Shown here piece after piece: positions 1 to 8,955 of a stretch of DNA of 64,000 bases. Made by a program: the position numbers and the translations under genes. Within the stretch, counting starts at the first letter, position 1, and the number at the start of each line of letters is the position of its first letter. The notes beneath the pieces were generated by a model. That model did no database searches, was not told the origin of the DNA, and worked only from the letters and a program-made list of their open reading frames with translations. The stretch comes from NCEH01 sp043195135 (lineage in GTDB: Bacteria; Pseudomonadota; Alphaproteobacteria; Rhizobiales; Xanthobacteraceae): NCBI RefSeq assembly GCF_043195135.1, contig NZ_JBAFWP010000001.1, one strand, 5' to 3'.

Positions 1-1491
1 GACGCGATAAAACTTCTCGCGAAAATAGGGATCTTGGTCGGCTGCCCATTCATCGAAGATGCACACGGGCCGCGCTTCGAGAATGGCGGCGATCATCGCG
101 AGGCGCTTGCGTTGCCCGCCGGAGAGCTTGGTGGTGCTGAAGCGGTTGTTTTCCAGCCGCGACTTGTGCTGCATCTCAAGCAGCTCGAACAGCTCCGACA
201 CCACCACCGGGTCCGGCGCGGGCTGCCCGTAAAGTTCGGCGAACAGGTGATTGTCGGAAAAAATCACCGAAAACAGGTTGCGATAATCCTGGATGTTGAA
301 CGGACCGATGGTCGTGCGGTCCACCCGGATCGTCCCGCCCTGGTTGGGATAGAGCCCGATCAGCATGCGCACGAAGGTGGTCTTGCCCGAGCCGTTGCCG
401 CCGGTGATGAAAATGGTCTGCCCGCGCCGGATGGTGAGGTCGATCGGGCCGACCGTGAACGGCCGGTCCCCACCCGCCGGGGCATGGGCGAAGCTGGCGC
501 CGTCGAGCACGATGGTGTCGAAAGCGGCCAGGCTGGAGACGCCGCCGTTCTTGTGCCCGTTGATGCGTCCGAGCCGCTCCTGAAGCCGCATGATGTTCTC
601 GGCGGCGGCATTGGCATTCGTGAAGATGGGAATGGAGCCCACCACGTTCGACACCGGGCCGATCATGAACAGGCTGGCGGTGGTGGTCATCACCACCACC
701 TGCGTATAGGCCTCGCTCACCGCGGGCACCACGAACACCATCACCCCGGTGAGCAGGAAGAAGGTGACCTGCGAAAACACGAAATCGGTGGCATAGGTGG
801 TCTGCGTGCGGATGCGCAGGCGCGTCACCCGGTGCGAGATCGCCTCGATGCGCTGGGCAATGGCGTGGGCCCGCGCATCGCTCATCTTCACCTCCTTGAA
901 GCCCTCCAGCATGTCGCTCATGCTTTCGATCAGGAGGTTTTCCTGCTCGAAGGATTCGCGCAGCTCGGCCTTCACCTGGGTGTTGCGCGACATGTGCACC
1001 AGCGCCCCGATGATGGTGCACGCAGCCGAAAGGATGAACGCGGTCCACGACAGGAACGCCATGTAGATCATGGTGAACACCACCAGGATCGCGCTCTGGA
1101 TGCCGATCACCAGATTGGGCGCCGCCTGCGAGAGGATCAGGGTTTCGCGGGTGAGGCAGGAATAGATTTCCGCCCGGCCCACATCCTCCAGTTCGAGATA
1201 TTCGGCGCGGCGCGCGCGGGCGATCAGGCGCACGCGCATGCGGTCCACCAATTGCTCCACCCGGTGGCACACCTCCACCATCAGGCTGCGCTGGGTATAG
1301 ACGAACACGAAGATGGTGATGCCGAACAGCAGCAGGTTGACGAGATTGCCTTCCTTGTCCTGCACGTGGCTGGCGGCAAGATTGATGATGGCGAGGATGC
1401 CGGCATTGGAGAGGCCGGACACGGCCGCGAGGATCAGGAAGCGCGCGCCCCCCACCCCCGCTTCCTTCTGGAACAGCCGCAGAACCTTCAT
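1..1491 (-). CDS. Cyclic-peptide-type ABC exporter (PvdE/SyrD-like), C-terminus cut by window edge
   Basis: The 497 visible residues form a fused membrane-plus-ATPase half-transporter. The N-terminal ~290 residues hold several hydrophobic segments. The nucleotide-binding domain follows, with Walker A ITGGNGSGKTTF near residue 363, signature LSGGQRKRLA near residue 450, and Walker B/D-loop IFDEWAADQDP. The DEWAADQDP loop is characteristic of the cyclic peptide exporter family (TIGR01194 type: PvdE, SyrD), which is usually about 550 aa, so some 50 residues lie beyond the window. The start is the ATG at 1489-1491, 63 bp after the NRPS stop on the same strand, so it is probably in the same operon. 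The inferred role is export of the lipopeptide across the inner membrane. Confidence 0.9.
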   Translation of the reverse strand, partial: MKVLRLFQKEAGVGGARFLILAAVSGLSNAGILAIINLAASHVQDKEGNLVNLLLFGITIFVFVYTQRSLMVEVCHRVEQLVDRMRVRLIARARRAEYLELEDVGRAEIYSCLTRETLILSQAAPNLVIGIQSAILVVFTMIYMAFLSWTAFILSAACTIIGALVHMSRNTQVKAELRESFEQENLLIESMSDMLEGFKEVKMSDARAHAIAQRIEAISHRVTRLRIRTQTTYATDFVFSQVTFFLLTGVMVFVVPAVSEAYTQVVVMTTTASLFMIGPVSNVVGSIPIFTNANAAAENIMRLQERLGRINGHKNGGVSSLAAFDTIVLDGASFAHAPAGGDRPFTVGPIDLTIRRGQTIFITGGNGSGKTTFVRMLIGLYPNQGGTIRVDRTTIGPFNIQDYRNLFSVIFSDNHLFAELYGQPAPDPVVVSELFELLEMQHKSRLENNRFSTTKLSGGQRKRLAMIAAILEARPVCIFDEWAADQDPYFREKFYRV

Positions 1492-1554
1492 GACCCGCCT
1501 TCCCGCACCCGCGTTTTCTCCGCTCCTGCGTGTGTCACCGCCGGGGCATCTCCC

Positions 1555-4500
1555 TCATTGCGCCAGCAGCAGGCGGTCGAGATCGTCCAGGCTGAGGTCG
1601 CCATAGGTGAAATCGGACGGCGTCGCCTCCGAACCGTCGCGACCGAGGCAATGGGCGAGCACGGCGCGCACCTGCGCGAGGAAGCGCGCGCACAGCGCCT
1701 GGGCATCGGTGGCGGCGAAATGGCCGCCGTCCATCTCCAGGCTCACGCAGAGCTTTCCGTCCTCCACCGAGGCGAGGATCTCGATCGCGTGCGGCCGCGC
1801 GGTCTGCGGCGCGAGGGCTTGGCCGGGCGTGTTCCAGTCGATGGTGAACGTGCCCGTCCGCGCGCCGCTCGACAGCACGCCGAGATAATTGAAGCCCACC
1901 TGCGGCCGCAGCGCGGCAAGCCCGATCTCGCCGGCGAACTGGCGCAACAGGGGATAGCTCCAGCCCTGGTCGGGCGTGCGGCGGGCGCTTTCCTTCACGC
2001 CACGGATGGTCGATCCAAGATCCCCGCCCACATGCACCTTCAAGGGATGGAAGACCGTGAACCAGCCGACCGTGCGGCTCACATCCGGGAGGTCGTCGCC
2101 GAACAAATCGGCGAACGGATAGTCGCGGCCGTGGCCTTCCACATTCACCAGCGCGCTGCGCCGGCCGAACTGCTGTTCCAGGGCCAGCGCGAGGGCGGCG
2201 AGCAGAAGGTCCTGCACATTGGTGGTGTAGGCGCCGTTCGCGCCTTCCAGCAGGCGCGCGGTCTCCTCCCCATCAAGATGCCCCTCCGCGCGGACCATGT
2301 CGGAGAGCCGCGCCGGGCCGGTCCATTCGGGCAGGAGCGCGGGCTCCTCCTCCAGAGCGCGCCAGAAATTCAGGCGGTGCGCCCAATCCACCTTGGCGCG
2401 GATTTTCTCCAGTGCCAGCGCATGGTCGCGATAGGAGGCGGTCTTCTGCGGCAGGCGCGGTCGGGCGCCGGCGCGCGCGGCCTGATACGCCGTCTCGAAA
2501 TCCTCCAGCAGGATCGACCAGGACACCGCATCCACCACGAGATGGTGCGCCACCAGCAGCAGCCGGTCGCAATCGGCCCCATGGGCGAGCAAAGCGGCCA
2601 GCAAGGGGGTTTCGTCGAGCGCGAAGCTGGCCTGAAGGGCGTCGGCGGCGACCTCGAAGGCGGCTGCGTCCGCCTCGGCTTCGGCGGGCAGGTCGATCTC
2701 CGCGAGGGTGGGGGCGCGCTCGGGGGCGGCGAACACCTGCGCGCGTCCTTCGGCCCCGACGAAGGCGGCGCGCAGGGCATCATGCTGCGTCCATAGCGCG
2801 GCGAGCGCCGCCCGCGCCGCGTCGCCATGAATGCGCGGCGCGCTCAGGAGCACGCTCTGATTGAAATGATGGGGCGCCTCGGCGGTCTCCAGGAACCAGT
2901 GCTGGATCGGCGTCAGCGGCACGGCACCGGTGACCGGGCCCTGGTCCGCCGCCGCGCGCAGCGGCTTCACCACCCGCGCCAGATCCTTCACCGTGGGATT
3001 CTGGAACACGTCGCGGATCTCCGCCTTCCAGCCCGCCTGGCGCAGCCGCGAGACGATCTGGATGGCGCGGATGGAATCCCCGCCCAGCGAGAAGAAATCG
3101 TCGCCCGTGCCGATCGCCTCGCGCCCCATCACCGCCTGCCAGATGGCCAGAATCTCGGCCTCCAGCGGGGTTGCGGGCGCGCTTGCCGGCGCCGCCGGCG
3201 CGCGCAGCGCCGGGAGCGGCAGGGCGGCCTTGTCCACCTTGCCGTTCAGCGTCACCGGCATCTGGTCCAGCTTCACGAAGAAGCTGGGCACCGCATAGGC
3301 CGGCACGCTTTTCAGCAGGTGCTGGCGCAGCACGGCGGGCGTCGGCACCTCCTGGCGCGGCACCTTTGCGTCGGCGAACAGGCGCGCATGGAAGGGGGTG
3401 CGGCGGAAGCCGTCGCCGAAATGGGCGCTGAGACAGGAGAAGGGCACGTCTTCGCCGCCGGTCCGGCGCACGGTGCCGGTGAGGTGGAAATCCGGATTGA
3501 GCCCGTTGGCGCACAGGCGGCGGGAAATGCGCATGGCGATCACATCGCCCGCCTTCACCGCCACCGGCGTGTCGAACACCGGCAGATAGACCGGCAGCCA
3601 GGAGCCCGGATTGTCCAGGATATCCACCACCGAGTGCTCGTCCACGCCGAGACGCAGCCACACCAGGAAGCCCGTCACCTCGCAATCGCGCGCGAGGGTC
3701 AGCGCCACGTCTTCGTCCGCCTCGAGCGCGGCATCGGCCGTATAGTCGAGATATTCGAACGGCGCGTCGTCGGAGACGATGGCCTCGCGCGGGCAATTCT
3801 TCAGGCACAGCCGCAGATCGAAGGGATGGCCGACCTCGGCGAAGATCTTCTCCACATAATGGGCGGCGATATCGGAGAAGCCCGCAGCGATCTGGTCCGC
3901 CGGCAGCGCCAGGGCGGCGATGCGGGTGTCCGAGAACATGGGATACATGGCGGCGGGATCGGCCAGCAGGTGGCGCGCGCCATTGATGATCTTGGCCGAG
4001 CCTTCCGCCCCGCCGATGGCCCCGACGATCTCGGAGATGCAGGCGTCCACCTTCTCCGGCAATTCCACCGTCATGGCATCGCCGTGGATCACAATGATGC
4101 GGTCGGAAAGCCCGAGCTTTTCCACCGTCTCGCGGGCCTTGCGGGCGGTGGTCTCCAGCCGGTCCACCGCATAGACCTTGCGCGCGCCGGCCTCCACCGC
4201 GAGGCGGGCGAGGATCGCGAGCGGGCCGGTGCCGATGTCCACCACGCTCTTGCCCGGAAGATGGCGCGCGAAGGCGGCGCGATAACGCGCGTTGCGGCCC
4301 TCGTCGGCGGCCATGGCGCCATAGGCGACATCGTCATAGACGAAGAATTCGGCCACCGAGGGCCACAGCTCCACTTTCTCCTCGGCGCAATAATAGGCCG
4401 CGAGCACGAGCGAGCCGTCGTCCCGCTCCAGGGGCGCCACATGAACGTCGCGCAGGCCCTCCACCTGGCGCAGGGCGGCTTCCACCTCGCCCAGCTCCAC

Positions 4501-7500
4501 GCGGTGGCCGGCGACCTTCACCTGGTCGTCCATGCGGCCGAGGCAATCCACCGAACCGTCGGCGCGCCAGGCGCCGAAATCGCCGGTGCGATAGAGCCGC
4601 GCGCCGGTGCGCGGATGGGTGATGAAAGCGCGCGCCGTGCGCCCCTCGTCGCCCTGATAGCCGCGCGCGAGCCCGAGCCCGCCGAGATAGATCTCACCCG
4701 GCACGCCGATGGGCGCGGGCTCCAGGTTCTCATCGAGAATATGCAGGCTGGTGTTGGGCAGCGGCCGGCCGATGGGCAGGCGCGCGCCCTGGGCGTCGTC
4801 CGCCCGCACGCGGTGCACCGTGGCGCAGACCGAGAATTCGGTCGGGCCATAGGCGTTATAGGCGCGCAGCCGGCCGGCATGGGCGCAGAGTTCCTCCACC
4901 GGCGCGGCCTCGCCGGCGGTGATCAGCACCTTCAGGGCGGCGAGCGGGGCGCCGTCCAGCGCGCGCAGATAGGTGGGCGGCAAGGTGACGATGGTGGTCG
5001 AGGTGCGCGCCAGCGCTTCGACGAACAGGCCGGTGTTCTCCAGCGTGGCGCGCGAGGGCAGCACCACGCACGCGCCGGCGAACAGGGCCATGAACAGATT
5101 GGCGAGCGAGGCATCGAACGAGGGCGAGGCGAACTGCATCACCTTGTCGTCCGGCGCGATCTCGAACGCCGCGACCTGCGCCAGCGACATGTTCACGAAG
5201 CCGGCATGCTCCACCATCACCGCCTTCGGCTCACCGGTGGAGCCGGAGGTGAAGATCACATAGGCGACCTCCCCCGGCGCGCTACGGTCGAGCGACGGCG
5301 CGATCTCCTGTGCGGCAAGAACCGCCGCCACGCTCGCCTGCGGCAGGGCGCTATCGGCGATGCGCTCGGCATCGGTATCGGCCAGGATCAGCCGGCATTC
5401 GGCGCGCGCCAGCATGAAGTCGATGCGGGCGCGGGGCAATTCCCCATCCACCGGCACATAGACCGCCCCGGCTTTCAGGATGGCGAGCAGCGCCACCAGG
5501 GATTCGATGGAGCGATGGGCGAGCACCGCCACCCGGTCGCCCGCCGCGATGGCATGATCCCTCACCAGCAGCGCGGCCAGGCGATCGCTCGCGGCATCGA
5601 GCGTGGCATAGGTCAGCGCGCGGCCGTCTTCGTCTTCCACCGCGGGGCGATCGGCATGGGCCGCCGCCATGGCGCGGAAGGCGCCGACCATGGTCGCGGG
5701 CGCGCGGGCAACGCTCGGCCCCTGCGCGAATTCGGCGATCCGCGCGGCTTCCTGCGGCGGCACCAGCGGCAGGCGCGCCACCGGCAAGCTGACGTCCTCA
5801 AGCGCCGCGCCGGCCATGTGGGCGAACTGGGCGCCGGCCCGTTCGATCCGGTCGGCATCGAACAGGTCGCTGTTGTAATTGAGGTCGAGGATCAGCGCCC
5901 CGTCTTCCTCCTGGAAGTGGAACACCATGTCGTAGCGCGAGAAATTCCAGGCGTTGCGGTCGCCGAACGGGGCGATGGAGACGCCCTCCAGGGTGAGATC
6001 CACGCCGGCGAAATTTTGCAGCACGATCATGGCGTCGAACAAGGGCGAGCGGCTCATGTCCCGCTCGATCGGAAGTTCGTTCACCAAGGTGTCGAAGGGG
6101 TAATCCTGGTGCGCCAGGGCGGCGTTCACCGTCGCGGCGACGCGTTGAAGGAAGGCGGCGAAGCTCTCCCCCTCCGCGCGCGCATCGCGCAGGGCGAGCG
6201 TGTTCACATAATAGCCGATCTGGTGCTCCAGCGCGGCATCGGCGCGGCCCGCCACCGGGCAGCCGAGCACCAGTTCGTTCTGGCCGGAATAGCGGTGCAG
6301 GAACGCCTTGGTGAGCGCGGTGAGCACCACGAACAGGGTCGTTCCGGTGCGCTGGGCCAGGGCCTCCACCGCGCCCATGGCCGTCGCGCCGAGATCGAAG
6401 CGGGCGGTGCGCCCGGTCAAGGTCTGCACCGGCGGACGGGCCCGGTCGCGCGGCAGGTCGAGCGGCGGCACGGGGGTCGCGAACTGGTCCAGCCAGAATG
6501 CCCGATCGGCGGCAAGGGCGCCGCTGGCCGCGCGCTCCGCCTGCCACACGGCGACATCGCGCATCTGCACGCCGAGCGCCGGCAACACCGGCTGGCGATG
6601 CTGGCGCAGCGCCGCGTAGCACTCGGCCAGCTCGCGCACCAGCACGCTGAGCGACCAGACGTCGGCGACGATGTGGTGGATGTTGAACAGCAGCAGATAA
6701 GCGGGCACGCCGCTTTCGTCCGGCAGGCGCACCAGCACCACGCGCATCAGCGGGCCGGCCATAAGATCGAAGCGATGGGCGCCGTTGGCGGCGGCGAGCC
6801 GCGCGGCCTCGCCTTTCGGGTCGGCATGGCGGCGCAGGTCCACCTGCTCCAGCCGCCAGGGCAGCTCGGCATGCACCACCTGCGCGCCGGCGCCGTCCGG
6901 GCCTTCGCGGAAGGTGGTGCGCAAGGATTCGTGGCGCGCGATCAGCAGCGCGAACGCCCGCTCCAGCGCGTCCTCGTCCAGCGCGCCATGGAGTTCATAG
7001 GTCTCGAAGAGATTATAGGCGGTGGGCGCGACGCCCAGCCGGTCGAGCCGCCACAGGCGGTTCTGCGCGGGGGTCGCGGGATAGACCTCCGCCGGCGCCG
7101 CGCGGGGAATGGAAACCTGCGGGGCGGCCTGCGGGCGGGCCGCGTCCACCAGCGCCGCGAGCGCGCGGATGTGGGGAGCGGCGAAGAAATCCTTCAGGCT
7201 CACCTCGACCGCGAGCGCCTGGTAGATCTTCTGCACGGCGCGGATGGCTTTCAGCGAATCCCCGCCGAAATCGTGGAAGCGGGTCTCAACGCTCACCTTG
7301 CTGAGGCCGAACAGCTCGGCCCAGATCTCCGCGAGCGCCGTCTCCGTGGCGGTCTGCGCCGGCACGAAGCCGTGCTGGGCGTAGAACAATTCCTCCGGGC
7401 GCGGCAGGGCCTTGCGGTTCAGCTTGCCGGAGATGGTGGTGGGCAAAGCCTCCAGCGGCAGGAACACCCGCGGCTGCATGGCGGCGGGCAGCGATCTGCC

Positions 7501-8943
7501 CAGTTCGCCCTTCAGAAGGTCCACCGAAAGCGGCGCCGCCGCGCCGTCGGCGCGCACGTAATAGCCCACCAGCACGGGCATCTGCCCCTCGCCCTCCTGG
7601 AGCGCGGCGGCAGCGGCGGCGATGCCGGGCACGGCGCGCAGGGCGGCTTCGATCTCGCCCAATTCGATGCGCACGCCGTTGATCTTCACCTGATTGTCCT
7701 GCCGGCCGAGGCATTCCACCGTGCCGTCCGGCAGCAGGCGGCCGAGGTCGCCGGTCTTGTAGAGGCGCGGTGCGCCCTCCCCCTCCAGCGGATTGGCGAT
7801 GAAGGCGGCCGCCGTCAGCTCGGGATCATTGAGATAGCCGAGCGAGGGATAGGCGGTCTCGATATGGATCTCGCCGATCTGGTTCACCGCGCAGGCGCGG
7901 CCGTTGACGAGCACCAGCACCCGCGTATCCGGCAGCGGCCGGCCGATGGGCAGCACGCGCCGCAGGTCCGCCGGCAATGCGCCGACCCGGTGGAACACCT
8001 TGGCGAGCGTGGTTTCGGACGGGCCATAGAGATTGACCACCTCCGCCCCCTCCCCCGCCGCGGCGCGCCAGGCGGCGACATCGGCGCCGAGCAGCGGCTC
8101 GCCCGCCACCAGCAGGTGCTTCAATGCGGGCAAGGGATCCGCCTCGCCCCGCCGCTCCAGCTCACGGGTGAGGAGACGCAGCACGGTCGGCACGCAATGC
8201 ACCAGCGTGACGCCCGCCGCTTTCAGGGCGTCCACCAGATGGCGCGGCGACAGGCGGGTGTCTTCGTCCACGGCGCAGAGCGTGCCGCCGACCATGAGCG
8301 GCACCAGGATATCGCGCAGGCTCACGTCGAACGTGACCGGCGCCAGCCAGGAGCCGCGCGTCGTCTGCGTGAGGGCGAATTCGCCGATCTCCCAGCGCAG
8401 GAAGTGGGAGAGGCTGCGATGCGGGCCGAGAATGGCCTTCGGCGCACCGGTGGAGCCGGAGGTGAACATGACATAGGCCGCGTCCGTCGGCCCGATGCGC
8501 CGTTCCGGGGCCGGCGCGCCGGCATCCGCGCAATCGTCCAGCGCGATGATTTCCACCGGCCCTTCGGCCTGCGCCTGCGTCGCCGCGAGGCGCGCGCGCA
8601 GATCCTCCGCCAGCGCGGCCTCGGTGAGGATGACGCGGCTCTGCGCCTTGTTCAGATAGGTGCGCAGGCGCTGTTCCGGCAGGTCCGGCGGCAGCGGCAG
8701 GAAGGCGCCGCCCGCCTTGCCGGTGCCGAGCAGGGCCGCCACATAATCGGTCCCCGCCGGCAGGAACAGACCGACGATGGCATTGCGGCCCACGCCCGCC
8801 TGCACGAGCCGCGCCGCGATGGCATTCGCGCGCCGCTCGAGCGCGGCATAGGTGACGGCACCGTCGCCCCGCAGAACGGCAACGGCGTCGGGCCGGGCCG
8901 CCGCCTGAAGCTCGAACTGGTCGACATAGGAAGCGCGTTGCAT
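1555..8943 (-). CDS. Non-ribosomal peptide synthetase, A-T-C-A(MT)-T-E
   Basis: This 2462-aa protein carries two modules and no thioesterase. Approximate domains are A1 1-515 (FTSGSTGAPK), T1 530-600 (GGDSL, Ser ~562), C 623-1048 (HHIVADVW), A2 1085-1495 (FTSGSTGEPK), a methyltransferase-like insert ~1518-1855, A9-A10 1870-1918 (NGKVDK), T2 1928-1995 (LGGDSI, Ser ~1956) and E 2007-2440 (HHLVVDAVSW, RTVGWFT, FNYLG). The insert contains VVDIGTGPLAILARLA and then a barrel-like part, resembling protein arginine methyltransferases. It sits between A8 and A9, the site used by interrupted adenylation domains. Read by eye, the A2 pocket is D-A-A-T-I-A-A-V-C (Phe-like, enlarged) and the A1 pocket D-V-R-H-L-A-L-L-A (not recognised). 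Because it starts with A, it needs the C domain that ends the 10828-25413 protein. The E domain implies a D-residue passed to the 29778-33773 protein. It lies 12 bp downstream of the asparagine-synthetase homologue. Confidence 0.95.
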   Translation of the reverse strand: MQRASYVDQFELQAAARPDAVAVLRGDGAVTYAALERRANAIAARLVQAGVGRNAIVGLFLPAGTDYVAALLGTGKAGGAFLPLPPDLPEQRLRTYLNKAQSRVILTEAALAEDLRARLAATQAQAEGPVEIIALDDCADAGAPAPERRIGPTDAAYVMFTSGSTGAPKAILGPHRSLSHFLRWEIGEFALTQTTRGSWLAPVTFDVSLRDILVPLMVGGTLCAVDEDTRLSPRHLVDALKAAGVTLVHCVPTVLRLLTRELERRGEADPLPALKHLLVAGEPLLGADVAAWRAAAGEGAEVVNLYGPSETTLAKVFHRVGALPADLRRVLPIGRPLPDTRVLVLVNGRACAVNQIGEIHIETAYPSLGYLNDPELTAAAFIANPLEGEGAPRLYKTGDLGRLLPDGTVECLGRQDNQVKINGVRIELGEIEAALRAVPGIAAAAAALQEGEGQMPVLVGYYVRADGAAAPLSVDLLKGELGRSLPAAMQPRVFLPLEALPTTISGKLNRKALPRPEELFYAQHGFVPAQTATETALAEIWAELFGLSKVSVETRFHDFGGDSLKAIRAVQKIYQALAVEVSLKDFFAAPHIRALAALVDAARPQAAPQVSIPRAAPAEVYPATPAQNRLWRLDRLGVAPTAYNLFETYELHGALDEDALERAFALLIARHESLRTTFREGPDGAGAQVVHAELPWRLEQVDLRRHADPKGEAARLAAANGAHRFDLMAGPLMRVVLVRLPDESGVPAYLLLFNIHHIVADVWSLSVLVRELAECYAALRQHRQPVLPALGVQMRDVAVWQAERAASGALAADRAFWLDQFATPVPPLDLPRDRARPPVQTLTGRTARFDLGATAMGAVEALAQRTGTTLFVVLTALTKAFLHRYSGQNELVLGCPVAGRADAALEHQIGYYVNTLALRDARAEGESFAAFLQRVAATVNAALAHQDYPFDTLVNELPIERDMSRSPLFDAMIVLQNFAGVDLTLEGVSIAPFGDRNAWNFSRYDMVFHFQEEDGALILDLNYNSDLFDADRIERAGAQFAHMAGAALEDVSLPVARLPLVPPQEAARIAEFAQGPSVARAPATMVGAFRAMAAAHADRPAVEDEDGRALTYATLDAASDRLAALLVRDHAIAAGDRVAVLAHRSIESLVALLAILKAGAVYVPVDGELPRARIDFMLARAECRLILADTDAERIADSALPQASVAAVLAAQEIAPSLDRSAPGEVAYVIFTSGSTGEPKAVMVEHAGFVNMSLAQVAAFEIAPDDKVMQFASPSFDASLANLFMALFAGACVVLPSRATLENTGLFVEALARTSTTIVTLPPTYLRALDGAPLAALKVLITAGEAAPVEELCAHAGRLRAYNAYGPTEFSVCATVHRVRADDAQGARLPIGRPLPNTSLHILDENLEPAPIGVPGEIYLGGLGLARGYQGDEGRTARAFITHPRTGARLYRTGDFGAWRADGSVDCLGRMDDQVKVAGHRVELGEVEAALRQVEGLRDVHVAPLERDDGSLVLAAYYCAEEKVELWPSVAEFFVYDDVAYGAMAADEGRNARYRAAFARHLPGKSVVDIGTGPLAILARLAVEAGARKVYAVDRLETTARKARETVEKLGLSDRIIVIHGDAMTVELPEKVDACISEIVGAIGGAEGSAKIINGARHLLADPAAMYPMFSDTRIAALALPADQIAAGFSDIAAHYVEKIFAEVGHPFDLRLCLKNCPREAIVSDDAPFEYLDYTADAALEADEDVALTLARDCEVTGFLVWLRLGVDEHSVVDILDNPGSWLPVYLPVFDTPVAVKAGDVIAMRISRRLCANGLNPDFHLTGTVRRTGGEDVPFSCLSAHFGDGFRRTPFHARLFADAKVPRQEVPTPAVLRQHLLKSVPAYAVPSFFVKLDQMPVTLNGKVDKAALPLPALRAPAAPASAPATPLEAEILAIWQAVMGREAIGTGDDFFSLGGDSIRAIQIVSRLRQAGWKAEIRDVFQNPTVKDLARVVKPLRAAADQGPVTGAVPLTPIQHWFLETAEAPHHFNQSVLLSAPRIHGDAARAALAALWTQHDALRAAFVGAEGRAQVFAAPERAPTLAEIDLPAEAEADAAAFEVAADALQASFALDETPLLAALLAHGADCDRLLLVAHHLVVDAVSWSILLEDFETAYQAARAGARPRLPQKTASYRDHALALEKIRAKVDWAHRLNFWRALEEEPALLPEWTGPARLSDMVRAEGHLDGEETARLLEGANGAYTTNVQDLLLAALALALEQQFGRRSALVNVEGHGRDYPFADLFGDDLPDVSRTVGWFTVFHPLKVHVGGDLGSTIRGVKESARRTPDQGWSYPLLRQFAGEIGLAALRPQVGFNYLGVLSSGARTGTFTIDWNTPGQALAPQTARPHAIEILASVEDGKLCVSLEMDGGHFAATDAQALCARFLAQVRAVLAHCLGRDGSEATPSDFTYGDLSLDDLDRLLLAQ

Positions 8944-8955
8944 GGATCTGTCCCG

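Noticed and set aside
1620..2925. Reading the last domain of the 1555-8943 NRPS as a C domain
   Set aside because: HHLVVDAVSW, RTVGWFT and FNYLG are epimerase motifs, and the preceding carrier has LGGDSI.
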